Part shown: positions 52,543 to 61,510 of the stretch, one piece after another
Position numbering within the stretch: position 1 is the first letter of the stretch
Layout of the letters: every line of letters starts with the position of its first letter
Source: Streptomyces sp. NBC_01717
Lineage (GTDB): Bacteria > Actinomycetota > Actinomycetes > Streptomycetales > Streptomycetaceae
DNA length: 64,000 nucleotides
Reading direction: 5' to 3'
Assembly (NCBI RefSeq): GCF_036248255.1
Contig: NZ_CP109178.1
Coordinates: 4,278,001-4,342,000 of the forward strand
Made by a program: the position numbers and the translations under genes
Notes under the pieces: generated by a model
What the model saw: the letters and a program-made list of their open reading frames with translations, nothing else
What the model was told of the DNA's origin: nothing
Databases searched by the model: none

Positions 52543-54636
52543 GTGCCCGCGCACGAACACGAAAGCGACACCACCACCACCGATCCGCTGGCTCGCGAGC
52601 GCACCCATCTCGCGGCGTCCCGGGCCGCGTTGCGCGCCATGCGGGAGGACGCCCAGGCCCTCGACATCCGCGACGTCACCGCGAACTGGGTCAACGCCGC
52701 CGTCCTGCAGGCCCAGATCGACGAACGCATCAAGTCGCTCGCCGACCTCTCCCACACCCCGCTCTTCTTCGGGCGTCTCGACTATCTGCACCCGGTCGGT
52801 GCCGAGCAGGCCGAAGGCGCGGAGGGAGAGCAGTTCTACATCGGGCGTCGGCACGTCCATGACGCCGACGGCGATCCGATGGTCATCGACTGGCGTGCGC
52901 CGGTCTCGCAGCCGTTCTACCGGGCCTCGAAGAAGGATCCGCAGGACGTCGGACAGCGCCGCCGCTTCGGGTACACCGGCGGCGAGCTGACCGCGTACGA
53001 GGACGAGCACCTCAGCGACCCCACCGAGGCCGCGCAGACCAGCAAACTGCTCCAGGCGGAGATCGAGCGGCCGCGCGTCGGTCCGATGCGCGACATCGTG
53101 GCGACGATCCAGCCCGAGCAGGACGAGATCGTCCGCAGCGGGCTCGGCGGGACGGTGTGCGTGCAGGGAGGGCCCGGAACCGGCAAGACCGCCGTCGGCC
53201 TGCACCGGGTCGCGTATCTGCTGTACGCGCACCGTGACCGCCTCGCCCGCACCGGCACGCTGGTCATCGGGCCGAACCGGTCGTTCCTCCACTACATCGA
53301 GCAGGTACTCCCGGCCCTCGGTGAGCTGGAGGTGAAGCAGGCGACCGTCGACGATCTGGTGGCGGCGCATGTCGAGGTGCGGGGTGCGGACGCGGCGGAG
53401 GCGGCCGTCGTCAAGGGTGACGCCCGGATGGCGGAGGTGCTTCGGCGGGCGATCCGTTCGCATGTGACGCTGCCGACGGAGCCGGTGATGGTGGTGCGCG
53501 GTTCGCGCCGCTGGCGGGTACCCGCATACGAACTGGAGGAGATGGTCACCGAGTTGCTGGCCCGCGACATGCGGTACGGCGCAGCGCACGAGGCGCTTCC
53601 GCAGCGCATCGCGCACGCCGTCCTGGTGCGGATGGAGGAGGCCGGCGAGGCCCCCGACGACCGGGTGCAGAACGCGGTGGCCCGTACTCCCGCGGTCAAG
53701 GCGGCCGTGAAGGCGATCTGGCCCGCCGTCGACCCGGCGAAGCTGGTGCTGCGACTGCTGTCCGACCCGGAGTTCCTGGCCGCGCACGCGGACGGGCTGC
53801 TCACCGAGGACGAGCAGAAGACGATCCTGTGGACGAAACCGGCCCGGAGCGTGAAGTCGGCGAAGTGGTCGGCGGCCGACGCGGTGCTGATCGACGAGGC
53901 GAGCGATCTGGTGGCGCGTACGCACTCGCTCGGCCATGTCGTCCTCGACGAGGCGCAGGACCTCTCCCCCATGCAGTACCGGGCGGTGGGCCGCCGCTGC
54001 ACGACCGGTTCGGCGACCGTGCTCGGCGACCTGGCGCAGGGGACGACGCCGTGGTCGACCGAGAGCTGGGCACAGGCGCTGCACCACCTGGGCAAGGAGG
54101 ACGCGGTGGTGGAGGAGCTGACGGCGGGCTTCCGTGTGCCGAGGGAGGTCATCGCCTACGCGTCACGGCTGCTGCCGGTGATCTCGCCGGGCCTCGCGGA
54201 GGTGGAGTCGGTGCGTGAGTCGCCGGGTTCACTGGCGGTACGGGAAGTGGCCGGCCCGGCCGCTCTGGACGCGGCGGTACTCGCGGCGTGCGAGGAGTCA
54301 CTGACGCAGGAGGGGTCGATCGGCCTGATCGCCGCGGACGCCCGGATCCCGGCGCTGGCGGAGGCGCTGACGGCGGCGGGGCACGCGTATCTGTCCCCCG
54401 GCGAGGAGACGACGGCCGAGTCCCGGCTGACGCTGGTCCCGGCGTCGCTGGCCAAGGGCCTGGAGTACGACTATGTGGTGCTGGACGAGCCGGCGGCGGT
54501 GGTCGACGGCGAACCGGACGAACGCACGGGCCTGCGCCGGTTGTACGTGGCGCTGACCCGTGCGGTGTCGGGGTTGACGGTGGTGCACGCGGCGGGGTTG
54601 CCGGAGGCGCTCGGGGGTACCGCGGCCGTCCGGTAG
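52543..54636 (+). CDS. HelD-like RNA polymerase-recycling ATPase
   Basis: A 697-residue UvrD-like superfamily-1 ATPase: Walker A GGPGTGKT (209-216), Walker B VVLDEAQDLSPMQ, and the C-terminal VPASLAKGLEYDYVVLDEP ... LYVALTRAVSG block. The coiled-coil N-terminal arm (1-80), the FYIGRRHV ... DWRAPVSQPFY segment and the lack of nucleic-acid motifs match HelD, which pulls RNA polymerase off DNA. One Streptomyces branch, HelR, also confers rifamycin tolerance. GTG 52543 follows GGAGG. Confidence 0.88.
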   Translation: MPAHEHESDTTTTDPLARERTHLAASRAALRAMREDAQALDIRDVTANWVNAAVLQAQIDERIKSLADLSHTPLFFGRLDYLHPVGAEQAEGAEGEQFYIGRRHVHDADGDPMVIDWRAPVSQPFYRASKKDPQDVGQRRRFGYTGGELTAYEDEHLSDPTEAAQTSKLLQAEIERPRVGPMRDIVATIQPEQDEIVRSGLGGTVCVQGGPGTGKTAVGLHRVAYLLYAHRDRLARTGTLVIGPNRSFLHYIEQVLPALGELEVKQATVDDLVAAHVEVRGADAAEAAVVKGDARMAEVLRRAIRSHVTLPTEPVMVVRGSRRWRVPAYELEEMVTELLARDMRYGAAHEALPQRIAHAVLVRMEEAGEAPDDRVQNAVARTPAVKAAVKAIWPAVDPAKLVLRLLSDPEFLAAHADGLLTEDEQKTILWTKPARSVKSAKWSAADAVLIDEASDLVARTHSLGHVVLDEAQDLSPMQYRAVGRRCTTGSATVLGDLAQGTTPWSTESWAQALHHLGKEDAVVEELTAGFRVPREVIAYASRLLPVISPGLAEVESVRESPGSLAVREVAGPAALDAAVLAACEESLTQEGSIGLIAADARIPALAEALTAAGHAYLSPGEETTAESRLTLVPASLAKGLEYDYVVLDEPAAVVDGEPDERTGLRRLYVALTRAVSGLTVVHAAGLPEALGGTAAVR

Positions 54637-54644
54637 CCGCCGGG

Positions 54645-54693
54645 CCTCGATCGCCGGACGGGCTCGGCCCTCCCGTCCGTCCGGCGATCGAGG
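54645..54693. terminator. terminator built from two facing dispersed repeats
   Basis: CCTCGATCGCCGGACGG (54645-54661) and its exact complement (54677-54693) make a 17-bp stem with a 15-nt loop between the convergent HelD-like and cutC genes. Each arm is a copy of the dispersed repeat. Confidence 0.88.
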
Positions 54694-54703
54694 ACGGGAC
54701 CGG

Positions 54704-55411
54704 TCACTCCGGCGAGCCGCCGTGTCCGTCGAGCCGCGCCCGCCACTCCCGTACCGCCGCCACGTCCACCGGCGCGTCCCATCCCTCGGGTCGCGCCGCA
54801 CCCCCGATGTGCACCGCGTCGATGCCCGCGGCCAGCAGCTCCGGCAGGTGTTCGAGCCGCAGCCCGCCCCCGACCAGGATCTGCGGCTCGTACCCGGGCT
54901 CGCCCTTCCGTGCCGCCTCGACGAGCAGCGTCGGGATGCCGTCGTCGACGCCGAGCGCCGATCCGGCCGTGAGGTACGTGTCGAGGCCGGGCAGGTCCGC
55001 CAGCTGCTTGCGCAGGGCGTCCCGGTCGGTGGCGCGGTCGATCGCGCGGTGGAACGTCCAGCTGCAGCCGTCCAGCTCGGCGACGAGCCGCTCGACGGCG
55101 ACCAGGTCCGCGTGCCCCTGCGCGTCCAGGAAGCCGAGGACGAATTCCTCGGCGCCCTCGGCCCGCAGCTCGCGCGCCTTCCGCACGAGTACGTCGATGT
55201 CACCGGCCGCGAATCCGTCCGCCACCCTGAGCATCACCCGCAGCGGAATGTCGACTGCGGCACGGATCTTCGCGAAGGTCGCGCAGGACGGGGTGAGTCC
55301 GTCCGCCGCCATGTCGGTGACCAGCTCGAGCCGGTCTGCACCACCCGCCTGGGCAGCGACCGCGTCCTCCGCGTCGAGAGCGATCACCTCCAGGACTGCA
55401 CGGTTGCTCAT
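54704..55411 (-). CDS. cutC: CutC-family copper homeostasis protein
   Basis: A 235-residue TIM-barrel protein: LEVIALDAEDAVAAQAGGADRLELV at the N-terminus, PLRVMLR, GFLDAQGHAD, FHRAIDRA and ILVGGGLRLEHL are the family blocks. CutC was linked to copper tolerance in E. coli, although a direct metal role is disputed. Its location beside copA is consistent with copper handling but each has its own promoter. ATG 55411 follows GGAGG. Confidence 0.9.
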   Translation of the reverse strand: MSNRAVLEVIALDAEDAVAAQAGGADRLELVTDMAADGLTPSCATFAKIRAAVDIPLRVMLRVADGFAAGDIDVLVRKARELRAEGAEEFVLGFLDAQGHADLVAVERLVAELDGCSWTFHRAIDRATDRDALRKQLADLPGLDTYLTAGSALGVDDGIPTLLVEAARKGEPGYEPQILVGGGLRLEHLPELLAAGIDAVHIGGAARPEGWDAPVDVAAVREWRARLDGHGGSPE

Positions 55412-55438
55412 GGGACCCCATTCCTCCAGTAAACAGCT

Positions 55439-55454
55439 ATAGGTCTAGTCCAAT
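55439..55454. promoter_or_regulatory. dre-like site (DasR/GntR type) upstream of cutC
   Basis: ATAGGTCTAGTCCAAT matches 12 of 16 positions of the DasR consensus ACTGGTCTAGACCACT. It overlaps a candidate -35 (TTGGAC, minus strand) of the cutC promoter. Confidence 0.35.
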
Positions 55455-55577
55455 GGCCAGCCTACGGGTCAGTCGGCTGAAGGTGCAGCTTCCCTGCGGA
55501 CGTGAAGATACGCGAGGCCGGAGGGGCACCCGGCGGCCGGACACACCCGGGTCCGCAGTCCGGCACCGGATCCACCC

Positions 55578-55606
55578 TTGCGCTTCATAGGGGAGGGGGG
55601 TATACA
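55578..55606 (+). promoter_or_regulatory. copA promoter
   Basis: TTGCGC (55578-55583), a 17-bp spacer and TATACA (55601-55606). Transcription would start near 55613, just before the CsoR-type palindrome. Confidence 0.65.
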
Positions 55607-55620
55607 TGCATCAGCATCAG

Positions 55621-55637
55621 ATACCCCCTAGGGGTAT
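55621..55637. promoter_or_regulatory. CsoR-type copper operator
   Basis: ATACCCC-CTA-GGGGTAT is a perfect 17-bp palindrome and matches the known CsoR operator pattern of actinomycetes. It lies between the copA -10 and its start codon, so Cu(I)-free CsoR would block transcription. No csoR gene lies in the window. Confidence 0.85.
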
Positions 55638-55656
55638 ATACGCCAGGGAGGACACC

Positions 55657-57936
55657 GTGCCCGCGCACACTGCCGCAACCGGCACCGGCACCACCGCAGA
55701 GGTCGAGCTCTCCATCGGCGGCATGACCTGCGCCTCGTGCGCGGCCCGCATCGAGAAGAAGCTCAACCGGATGGACGGCGTCACCGCCACCGTCAACTAC
55801 GCCACCGAGAGGGCCAAGGTCAGCTACCGGGGCGAGGGCTTGTCCGTACAGGACCTGATCACCACCGTCGAGAAGACCGGCTACACGGCGCGGCAACCCG
55901 CGCCTCCGGTACGGACCGAGGGGTCCACGCCCGCCGCCGAGGACAAGGCCGACGCGCTCCGCCCGCTGCGGCAGCGGCTGCTCACCGCCGTCGTGCTCGC
56001 CGTCCCGGTGATCGCGATGGCGATGATCCCTGCGCTGCAGTTCATGTACTGGCAGTGGCTCTCACTGACCCTGACCGTCCCCGTCGTCACCTACGCGGCC
56101 TGGCCGTTCCACCGCGCCGCCTGGACCAACGCCCGGCACGGCTCGGCGACGATGGACACACTGATCTCCGTCGGCACGTCGGCCGCGTTCCTCTGGTCCG
56201 TATGGGCGCTGTTCTTCGGCACGGCCGGGATGCCGGGCATGACACACCCCTTCGAGCTGACCATCGGCCGCAGCGACGGCGCCGGGAACATCTATCTGGA
56301 GGCCGCGGCCGGAGTCACCGCGTTCATCCTGGCCGGCCGCTGGTTCGAGGCCCGCTCCAAGCGGAAGGCCGGCGCGGCACTCAAGACGCTCCTGGAGCTG
56401 GGCGCCAAGGAGGTCACCGTGCTGAGGGGCGGCCGTGAGGTGACCGTGCCGACGGCTGAGCTGCAGGTCGGGAACCGGTTCCTGGTCCGTCCCGGCGAGA
56501 AGATCGCCACCGACGGCACCGTCGTCGAGGGCGCCTCGGCGGTGGACGCGTCGATGCTCACCGGCGAGTCCGTGCCGGTCGAGGTCGGGGTCGGTGACGC
56601 CGTCACCGGTGCCACGCTCAACGCGGGCGGCCGGCTCGTCGTCGAGGCGACCCGGGTCGGCGCCGACACCCAGCTGGCACGGATGGCGAAGCTCGTCGAG
56701 GACGCGCAGAACGGCAAGGCGGCGGCCCAGCGGCTGGCCGACCGGATCTCGGCGGTGTTCGTCCCGGTCGTCCTGCTGATCGCGCTGGTCACCCTGGTCG
56801 TCTGGCTGCTTCTCACCAACGACGTGACGGCCGCGTTCACCGCCGCCGTCGCCGTACTGATCATCGCCTGCCCGTGCGCCCTCGGCCTCGCCACGCCCAC
56901 CGCCCTCATGGTCGGCACGGGCCGCGGCGCGCAGCTCGGCATCCTGATCAAGGGACCCGAGGTCCTGGAGACCACACGCCGTATCGACACGATCGTCCTC
57001 GACAAGACCGGTACCGTCACCACCGGCCGGATGACCCTCCAGGACATCCACGTGACGGCGGGCACCGACACGTCGCAGGCGCTGCGGCTGGCAGGCGCCC
57101 TGGAGCACGCCTCCGAGCACCCCATCGCCCAGGCCGTCGCCACCGGCGCCCGCGAGCGGACCGCAGCGACACTGCCCGTCCCCGAGGACTTCACCGGCCT
57201 CGCGGGCCTCGGCGTCCAGGGTGTCGTCGAGGGCCACGCCGTCCTCATCGGCCGTGAGCAGCTGCTCGCCGAGTGGGAGATCCACCTGCCCGAGGAGCTG
57301 GCCCGGAAGAAGGCGGCGGCGGAAGCGGCCGGACGGACAGCCGTCGCGGTGGCCTGGGACGGCGAGGCGCGGGCGGTCCTGGAGGTCGCCGACGCGGTGA
57401 AGGACACCAGCGCCGAGGCGATCGCGCGGCTGCGGGCCCTGGGCCTGACACCCCTCCTCCTCACCGGGGACAACCGGGCGGTGGCGGAGTCGGTCGCGGC
57501 GGAGGTCGGGATCGACCGGGACGACGTGTACGCGCAGGTCATGCCCGAGGACAAGGTCGATGTCGTCAGGCGGCTGCAGACGCAGGGCCGCTCGGTCGCG
57601 ATGGTCGGCGACGGCGTCAACGACGCGGCGGCGCTGGCCCAGGCGGACCTGGGCCTGGCGATGGGCACGGGCACGGACGCGGCCATCGAGGCCGGCGACC
57701 TGACCCTGGTCCGCGGGGACCTGCGGGCGGCGGCGGACGCGATCCGGCTGTCGCGGAAGACGCTGGGGACGATCCGTACGAACCTGTTCTGGGCGTTCGC
57801 GTACAACGTGGCGGCGCTGCCGCTGGCCGCGGCGGGGCTGCTGAACCCGATGATCGCGGGGGCGGCGATGGCGTTCTCGTCGGTGTTCGTGGTGGGCAAC
57901 TCGTTGCGGCTGCGGGGGTTCCGCGCGGCGGTGTAG
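55657..57936 (+). CDS. copA: copper-exporting P1B-type ATPase
   Basis: A 759-residue Cu(I) pump. It has one N-terminal heavy-metal domain with GGMTCASC (Cys25, Cys28), then eight membrane helices, the actuator [11 protein letters not shown], the transport motif C405-P-C407 with [10 protein letters not shown], the phosphorylation site DKTGT (Asp449), SEHPI and the hinge [16 protein letters not shown]. It pumps copper from the cytosol. GTG 55657 is the start: GGGAGGA precedes it, and the earlier ATG at 55606 would read through the promoter and operator. Expression is probably induced by copper through CsoR. Confidence 0.95.
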   Translation: MPAHTAATGTGTTAEVELSIGGMTCASCAARIEKKLNRMDGVTATVNYATERAKVSYRGEGLSVQDLITTVEKTGYTARQPAPPVRTEGSTPAAEDKADALRPLRQRLLTAVVLAVPVIAMAMIPALQFMYWQWLSLTLTVPVVTYAAWPFHRAAWTNARHGSATMDTLISVGTSAAFLWSVWALFFGTAGMPGMTHPFELTIGRSDGAGNIYLEAAAGVTAFILAGRWFEARSKRKAGAALKTLLELGAKEVTVLRGGREVTVPTAELQVGNRFLVRPGEKIATDGTVVEGASAVDASMLTGESVPVEVGVGDAVTGATLNAGGRLVVEATRVGADTQLARMAKLVEDAQNGKAAAQRLADRISAVFVPVVLLIALVTLVVWLLLTNDVTAAFTAAVAVLIIACPCALGLATPTALMVGTGRGAQLGILIKGPEVLETTRRIDTIVLDKTGTVTTGRMTLQDIHVTAGTDTSQALRLAGALEHASEHPIAQAVATGARERTAATLPVPEDFTGLAGLGVQGVVEGHAVLIGREQLLAEWEIHLPEELARKKAAAEAAGRTAVAVAWDGEARAVLEVADAVKDTSAEAIARLRALGLTPLLLTGDNRAVAESVAAEVGIDRDDVYAQVMPEDKVDVVRRLQTQGRSVAMVGDGVNDAAALAQADLGLAMGTGTDAAIEAGDLTLVRGDLRAAADAIRLSRKTLGTIRTNLFWAFAYNVAALPLAAAGLLNPMIAGAAMAFSSVFVVGNSLRLRGFRAAV

Positions 57937-57960
57937 GACCGCACCCGACAGGCCCGGTGC

Positions 57961-58821
57961 TCAGCCCGCGCTCACGAACCGCACCCGGGTGCCCGGCACC
58001 GCCTGTGCCGCCCCCGCGAGTGCGGTCTCGTCCACGACCCCGACGACCGGGTAGCCCCCGGTCGTCGGGTGGTCGTTGAGGAACACCACCGGGCGGCCGT
58101 CCGGCGGCACCTGAATGGCGCCGAGCACCATCCCCTCACTGGGCAGTTCGCCCTCGTGGGCGCGCGCCAGGGCCGGGCCCTCCGTGCGCAGCCCGATCCG
58201 GTTGCTGTGCGGCGAGACCCGGTACGTGGCCGTGGTGAGCGTGCGCAGCGCCTGATCCGTGAACCAGGTGTGGCGGGGGCCGAGGCGTACGGGGAGAACG
58301 AGCTCGGCGGGTGCGCCCGGCCAGGGCACGGTGTCGGGGGCCGCGGGCCGCGACGCCTCGTGGCCCAGCGGCAGTACGTCGCCGTCGCGCAGCGGGGCCG
58401 GGCCGAGCCCGGAGAGCAGGTCCGCGGACCTGCTGCCCAGCACCGGTTCCGGCAGGAGACCACCCCCGAACGCGAGATAGCTGCGCAGCCCCTGCACCGC
58501 GGGGCCGGCGTCGAGCACCGCGCCCGCCGGTACGTGCACGGGTGTCCCCCAGGCCACGGGCCGTCCGTCGACCGTGACCCGGCAGGGCGCACCGCCGACG
58601 ACGGCGACCACCGGCCGGTCCGGGCGGACCGCGCAGCCGGTGGCGGTCGTCTCCAACAGCGCCGCGTCCGCGGGGTTTCCGGCCAGCCGGTTGGCGAGGC
58701 GGCGGGAGGGGGCGTCCAGGGCGCCGGCGCGCGGCACCCCGAGGTGCGCCCAGCCGATACGGCCCGCGTCCTGAACGGTGGTCAGGGCTCCGGCCCTGAC
58801 CACCTCGATGGCACCGGTCAT
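57961..58821 (-). CDS. pxpC: 5-oxoprolinase subunit PxpC
   Basis: PxpC (286 residues) is one subunit of the ATP-dependent prokaryotic 5-oxoprolinase, which opens pyroglutamate to glutamate. The family (AHS2/KipA) is recognised by VQDAGRIGWAHLGVPRAGALDAPSRRLANRLAGNP, the SNRIGLRTEGPAL block and the C-terminal PTTGGYPVVGVVDETAL. ATG 58821 has GGAGGTG upstream and overlaps pxpB by 4 nt. It lies at the end of the pxpA-pxpB-pxpC operon, convergent with copA. Confidence 0.93.
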   Translation of the reverse strand: MTGAIEVVRAGALTTVQDAGRIGWAHLGVPRAGALDAPSRRLANRLAGNPADAALLETTATGCAVRPDRPVVAVVGGAPCRVTVDGRPVAWGTPVHVPAGAVLDAGPAVQGLRSYLAFGGGLLPEPVLGSRSADLLSGLGPAPLRDGDVLPLGHEASRPAAPDTVPWPGAPAELVLPVRLGPRHTWFTDQALRTLTTATYRVSPHSNRIGLRTEGPALARAHEGELPSEGMVLGAIQVPPDGRPVVFLNDHPTTGGYPVVGVVDETALAGAAQAVPGTRVRFVSAG

Positions 58822-59600
58822 GACCGCACCTCCGTCGCGACGAAGCGCACCCGCGCTCCGGGGCTCAGCAGGGCGGCCGGTTCGCGGGCCGGGTTCCACA
58901 GTTCGCCCGGCTCGGGCATCCGCCCGATGATCTGCCAGCCGCCGGGCGACGGGCGCGGGTACACCCCGGTGTACGCCCCCGCGAGGGCCAGCGCACCGGC
59001 CGGAACCCTGGTGCGCGGTGTCGCGCGGCGCGGCATGTGCAGGTGCTCGGGGAGGCCGGTGAGGTAGCCGAAGCCGGGGGCGAACCCGCAGAAGGCCACG
59101 CGGAATTCGGTCCCGGCGTGGATGCGGGGCACGTCGGCGACGGTGACGCCCCAGGCCGCCGCGACGTCGGCGAGGTCCGGGCCGTCGTAGACGACGGGGA
59201 TCTCGACGGGCTCCCCGGTGTCGCGCCGCAGCGGCGGTACCTCCCAGGAGACGAGTTCCCGGGCGAGCCGCGCGCTGCCGTCCGCGGTGCGGTCCGCGAT
59301 GCCGTCGAGCAGGACGGTCCGGGCACCGGGAACGATCTCGCGTACTGCGGGCAGTTCGCCGCGTGCGCGACGCCGCAGCAACTCGGCGTGGAAGGCCTCG
59401 GCGTGCTCACCGGAGGGCAACTCGACGAGCAGCGCCCCGGCCCCGACGGGAAGAACGCGGATGCCGGCCGGGGTGCTCGCGTCGCGGGACGGGCGGGCGC
59501 TCGCCCCCCGCGACCCGGACGTACGCGTGTCGTGGGCCTGTCCAGTGAGGACGCTCCGCTCGGCCGTGACCCCACGCGCGGCGCCGGCACCCGCGCTCAT
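58818..59600 (-). CDS. pxpB: 5-oxoprolinase subunit PxpB
   Basis: PxpB (260 residues, AHS1/KipI family) is the second subunit of the 5-oxoprolinase. The family blocks are VVYDGPDLADVAAAWGV, GTEFRVAFCGFAPGFGYLTGLPEHLHMPRRATPRTRVPAGALALAGAYTGVYPRPSPGGWQIIG. The first 40 residues are a Ser/Arg-rich non-homologous extension. ATG 59600 overlaps the pxpA stop (ATGA). The longer upstream frame has no family resemblance. Confidence 0.93.
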   Translation of the reverse strand: MSAGAGAARGVTAERSVLTGQAHDTRTSGSRGASARPSRDASTPAGIRVLPVGAGALLVELPSGEHAEAFHAELLRRRARGELPAVREIVPGARTVLLDGIADRTADGSARLARELVSWEVPPLRRDTGEPVEIPVVYDGPDLADVAAAWGVTVADVPRIHAGTEFRVAFCGFAPGFGYLTGLPEHLHMPRRATPRTRVPAGALALAGAYTGVYPRPSPGGWQIIGRMPEPGELWNPAREPAALLSPGARVRFVATEVRS

Positions 59601-60394
59601 GCGAATGCCCGCACGGCCACGCCCGCTTCTTCGAGCGCCGCTCTGATCCTGCGTGCCAGCGCCGCCGCGCCCGGGGTGTCGCCGTGCACGCACAGCGAGC
59701 GTGCCGCGACGGGTATCCGGCTGCCGTCCGCGCCGGTGACGCCCCGGTCCACCGCCATCCCGACACTGCGGCGCACGACTTCGTCCTCGTCGTGCAGCAC
59801 CGCGCCGGGCTCGCTCCGTGGGACCAGCGTGCCCTGCGGGGTGTACGCGCGGTCGGCGAAGGCCTCCTCGACGGCGGTGAGACCCGCGGCCCGGGCGTGG
59901 TCGAGCAGGCGCGACCCGGGGAGTCCGAGGACCGCCAGGTCCCCGCCGGCCAGCCTGACGCCCTCGACCACGGCTGCGGCCTGGTCGTCGTCCCAGACGG
60001 CGCGGTTGTAGAGGGCGCCGTGCGGTTTGACGTACGCGACCGTGGAGCCGGCCGCTTCGGCGAAGACCCGCAGGGCGCCGATCTGGTAGGCGATCTCGGC
60101 GGTGAGTTCGGCGGGTGGCACATCCATGGAGCGACGCCCGAAGCCGGCCAGATCGCGGTAGGCGACCTGGGCGCCGATCCGGACGCCCCTGGCTGCCGCG
60201 ATGTCGCAGACCCGCCGCATCACGGAAGCGTCGCCCGCGTGGAAACCGCAGGCCACATTGGCACTGGTGACGCAGTCGAGCAGCGCGTCGTCATCGGTGA
60301 GGGTCCAGTGCCCGAACCCTTCGCCGAGATCCGCGTTGAGATCCATCGGGTTCGTCGGGCTCGCCGGGTTCGTCGGGTTCGTCAGATCCATCAC
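59597..60394 (-). CDS. pxpA: 5-oxoprolinase subunit PxpA
   Basis: PxpA (265 residues, LamB/YcsF family) completes the 5-oxoprolinase. It shows MDLNADLGEGFG, VTSANVACGFHAGD, GAQVAYRDLAGFGRR, VKPHGALYN and the C-terminal CVHGDTPGA. The first 16 residues (TNPTNPASPTNP) come from a tandem 9-bp repeat that duplicates the ATGGATCT start, so ATG 60346 is also plausible. GTG 60394 is preferred because TAGCGT lies exactly 6 nt upstream, giving a leaderless mRNA. The operon is pxpA-pxpB-pxpC with 4-nt overlaps. Confidence 0.92.
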   Translation of the reverse strand: MMDLTNPTNPASPTNPMDLNADLGEGFGHWTLTDDDALLDCVTSANVACGFHAGDASVMRRVCDIAAARGVRIGAQVAYRDLAGFGRRSMDVPPAELTAEIAYQIGALRVFAEAAGSTVAYVKPHGALYNRAVWDDDQAAAVVEGVRLAGGDLAVLGLPGSRLLDHARAAGLTAVEEAFADRAYTPQGTLVPRSEPGAVLHDEDEVVRRSVGMAVDRGVTGADGSRIPVAARSLCVHGDTPGAAALARRIRAALEEAGVAVRAFA

Positions 60395-60400
60395 GGGCGC

Positions 60401-60429
60401 ACGCTAGCGATTGTTCAACAATCTGACAA
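60401..60429 (-). promoter_or_regulatory. pxp operon promoter with internal 15-bp palindrome
   Basis: On the minus strand: -35 TTGTCA (60429-60424), a 17-bp spacer and -10 TAGCGT (60406-60401), then 6 nt to GTG. The spacer holds the perfect 15-bp palindrome GATTGTTGAACAATC (60409-60423). A repressor there would block polymerase. The same site is found at 61517-61531. Confidence 0.75.
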
Positions 60430-60520
60430 GACCCGGCTTGGGGAGCGAGACACCCGTACGGTTCACTGGGCACAGAGTGCGCACCGGACGACGCGCACGG
60501 CAACAGGCGGAGGACGGGGC

Positions 60521-61237
60521 ATGGCGGGGAATGCGGGCGGCCGGACCTCTCCGGATCTCTCGGAACTGGCGGCGGACAGTGCCTCCCTCGCCCGGTCCGG
60601 CACCGCCGAGCGGGTCGCCGCCATCCTGCGGGACCGGATCACCGAGGGCTACTTCCCGCCGGGCAGCCGGCTCTCCGAGGAGAGCATCAGCGGAGCCCTC
60701 GCGGTGTCCCGGAACACCCTTCGCGAGGCCTTCCGCCTGCTGTCGCACGAACGCCTCCTGGAACACCGGCTCAACAAGGGCGTCTTCGTGCGCGTCCTCG
60801 CCGTCGACGACCTGGTGGACATCTACCGGGTCCGGCTGCTCGTCGAGTGCGCCGCCCTGCGGACGCTGGGCGAGCCGCCGTACGACCTGACGGCCGTCGA
60901 GGCTGCCGTGTCGACGGGCGAGCAGGCGGCGCTGGCCGGCGACTGGCCGGGCTGCTCGACCGCCAACATCCGCTTCCACCAGGCCCTGGCCGGTCTCGCG
61001 AACAGCCCCCGCACGGACGAGCTGATGCGCAACGTCCTCGCCGAACTGCGGCTGGCCTTCCACGTGATGGCCGACCCGCGCCGGTTCCACGAGCCCTACC
61101 TCACCCGGAACAGGGAGATCGCGGACAGACTCGCCGAGGGCGACGCTGCGGGCGCCGAGCGGATGCTGGCCTTCTACCTGGAGGACTCACGGCGCCAGCT
61201 GGCGGAGGCGTACGCGGAGCGCCTGACCGCGCGATAG
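60521..61237 (+). CDS. GntR-family (FCD) regulator of the 5-oxoproline genes
   Basis: A 238-residue GntR/FadR-subfamily regulator. The winged helix is RVAAILRDRITEGYFPPGSRLSEESISGALAVSRNTLREAFRLLSHERLLEHRLNKGVFV (about 31-90). The FCD domain (95-230) has an IYRVRLLVECAAL start and NIRFHQAL, with metal- or acid-binding residues. ATG 60521 has GGCGGAGGAC upstream. It lies between the pxp operon and the DUF969-DUF979 genes, whose promoters share a palindrome, so it is probably their repressor with 5-oxoproline or glutamate as the signal. Confidence 0.9.
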   Translation: MAGNAGGRTSPDLSELAADSASLARSGTAERVAAILRDRITEGYFPPGSRLSEESISGALAVSRNTLREAFRLLSHERLLEHRLNKGVFVRVLAVDDLVDIYRVRLLVECAALRTLGEPPYDLTAVEAAVSTGEQAALAGDWPGCSTANIRFHQALAGLANSPRTDELMRNVLAELRLAFHVMADPRRFHEPYLTRNREIADRLAEGDAAGAERMLAFYLEDSRRQLAEAYAERLTAR

Positions 61238-61315
61238 CCCCGCCCCGGGCACCCGCCGCACGGCGGCCCCACTCCGTTCGGCCCGGCGTTCGGCCCCGCG
61301 CCGGGCCGCGTCACG

Positions 61316-61331
61316 TGCGGAACGTTCCACA
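61316..61331. promoter_or_regulatory. second palindrome upstream of DUF969
   Basis: TGCGGAACGTTCCACA contains the perfect 10-bp GGAACGTTCC with symmetric flanks TG/CA broken by one mismatched pair. It is about 180 bp before the promoter. Confidence 0.4.
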
Positions 61332-61510
61332 ATCCGCGCGATCCCCCCGAGCCCCACCCCGCACGCCATGCGCCGGACTCCTTCCGGGCGAAACTGCAGA
61401 TCAGGACCAAATCGCACCATCTGTCGCCCGTACCGACCGAACGGCGCACCGCCCGCCCCGGCCACACCGCTCCCTCACCTCACACTTTGCTATCCATGTA
61501 GCCCACACCC

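Noticed and set aside
55606..55656. ATG at 55606 as copA start
   Set aside because: It lies in the -10 and the CsoR operator; the GTG at 55657 has the ribosome site.
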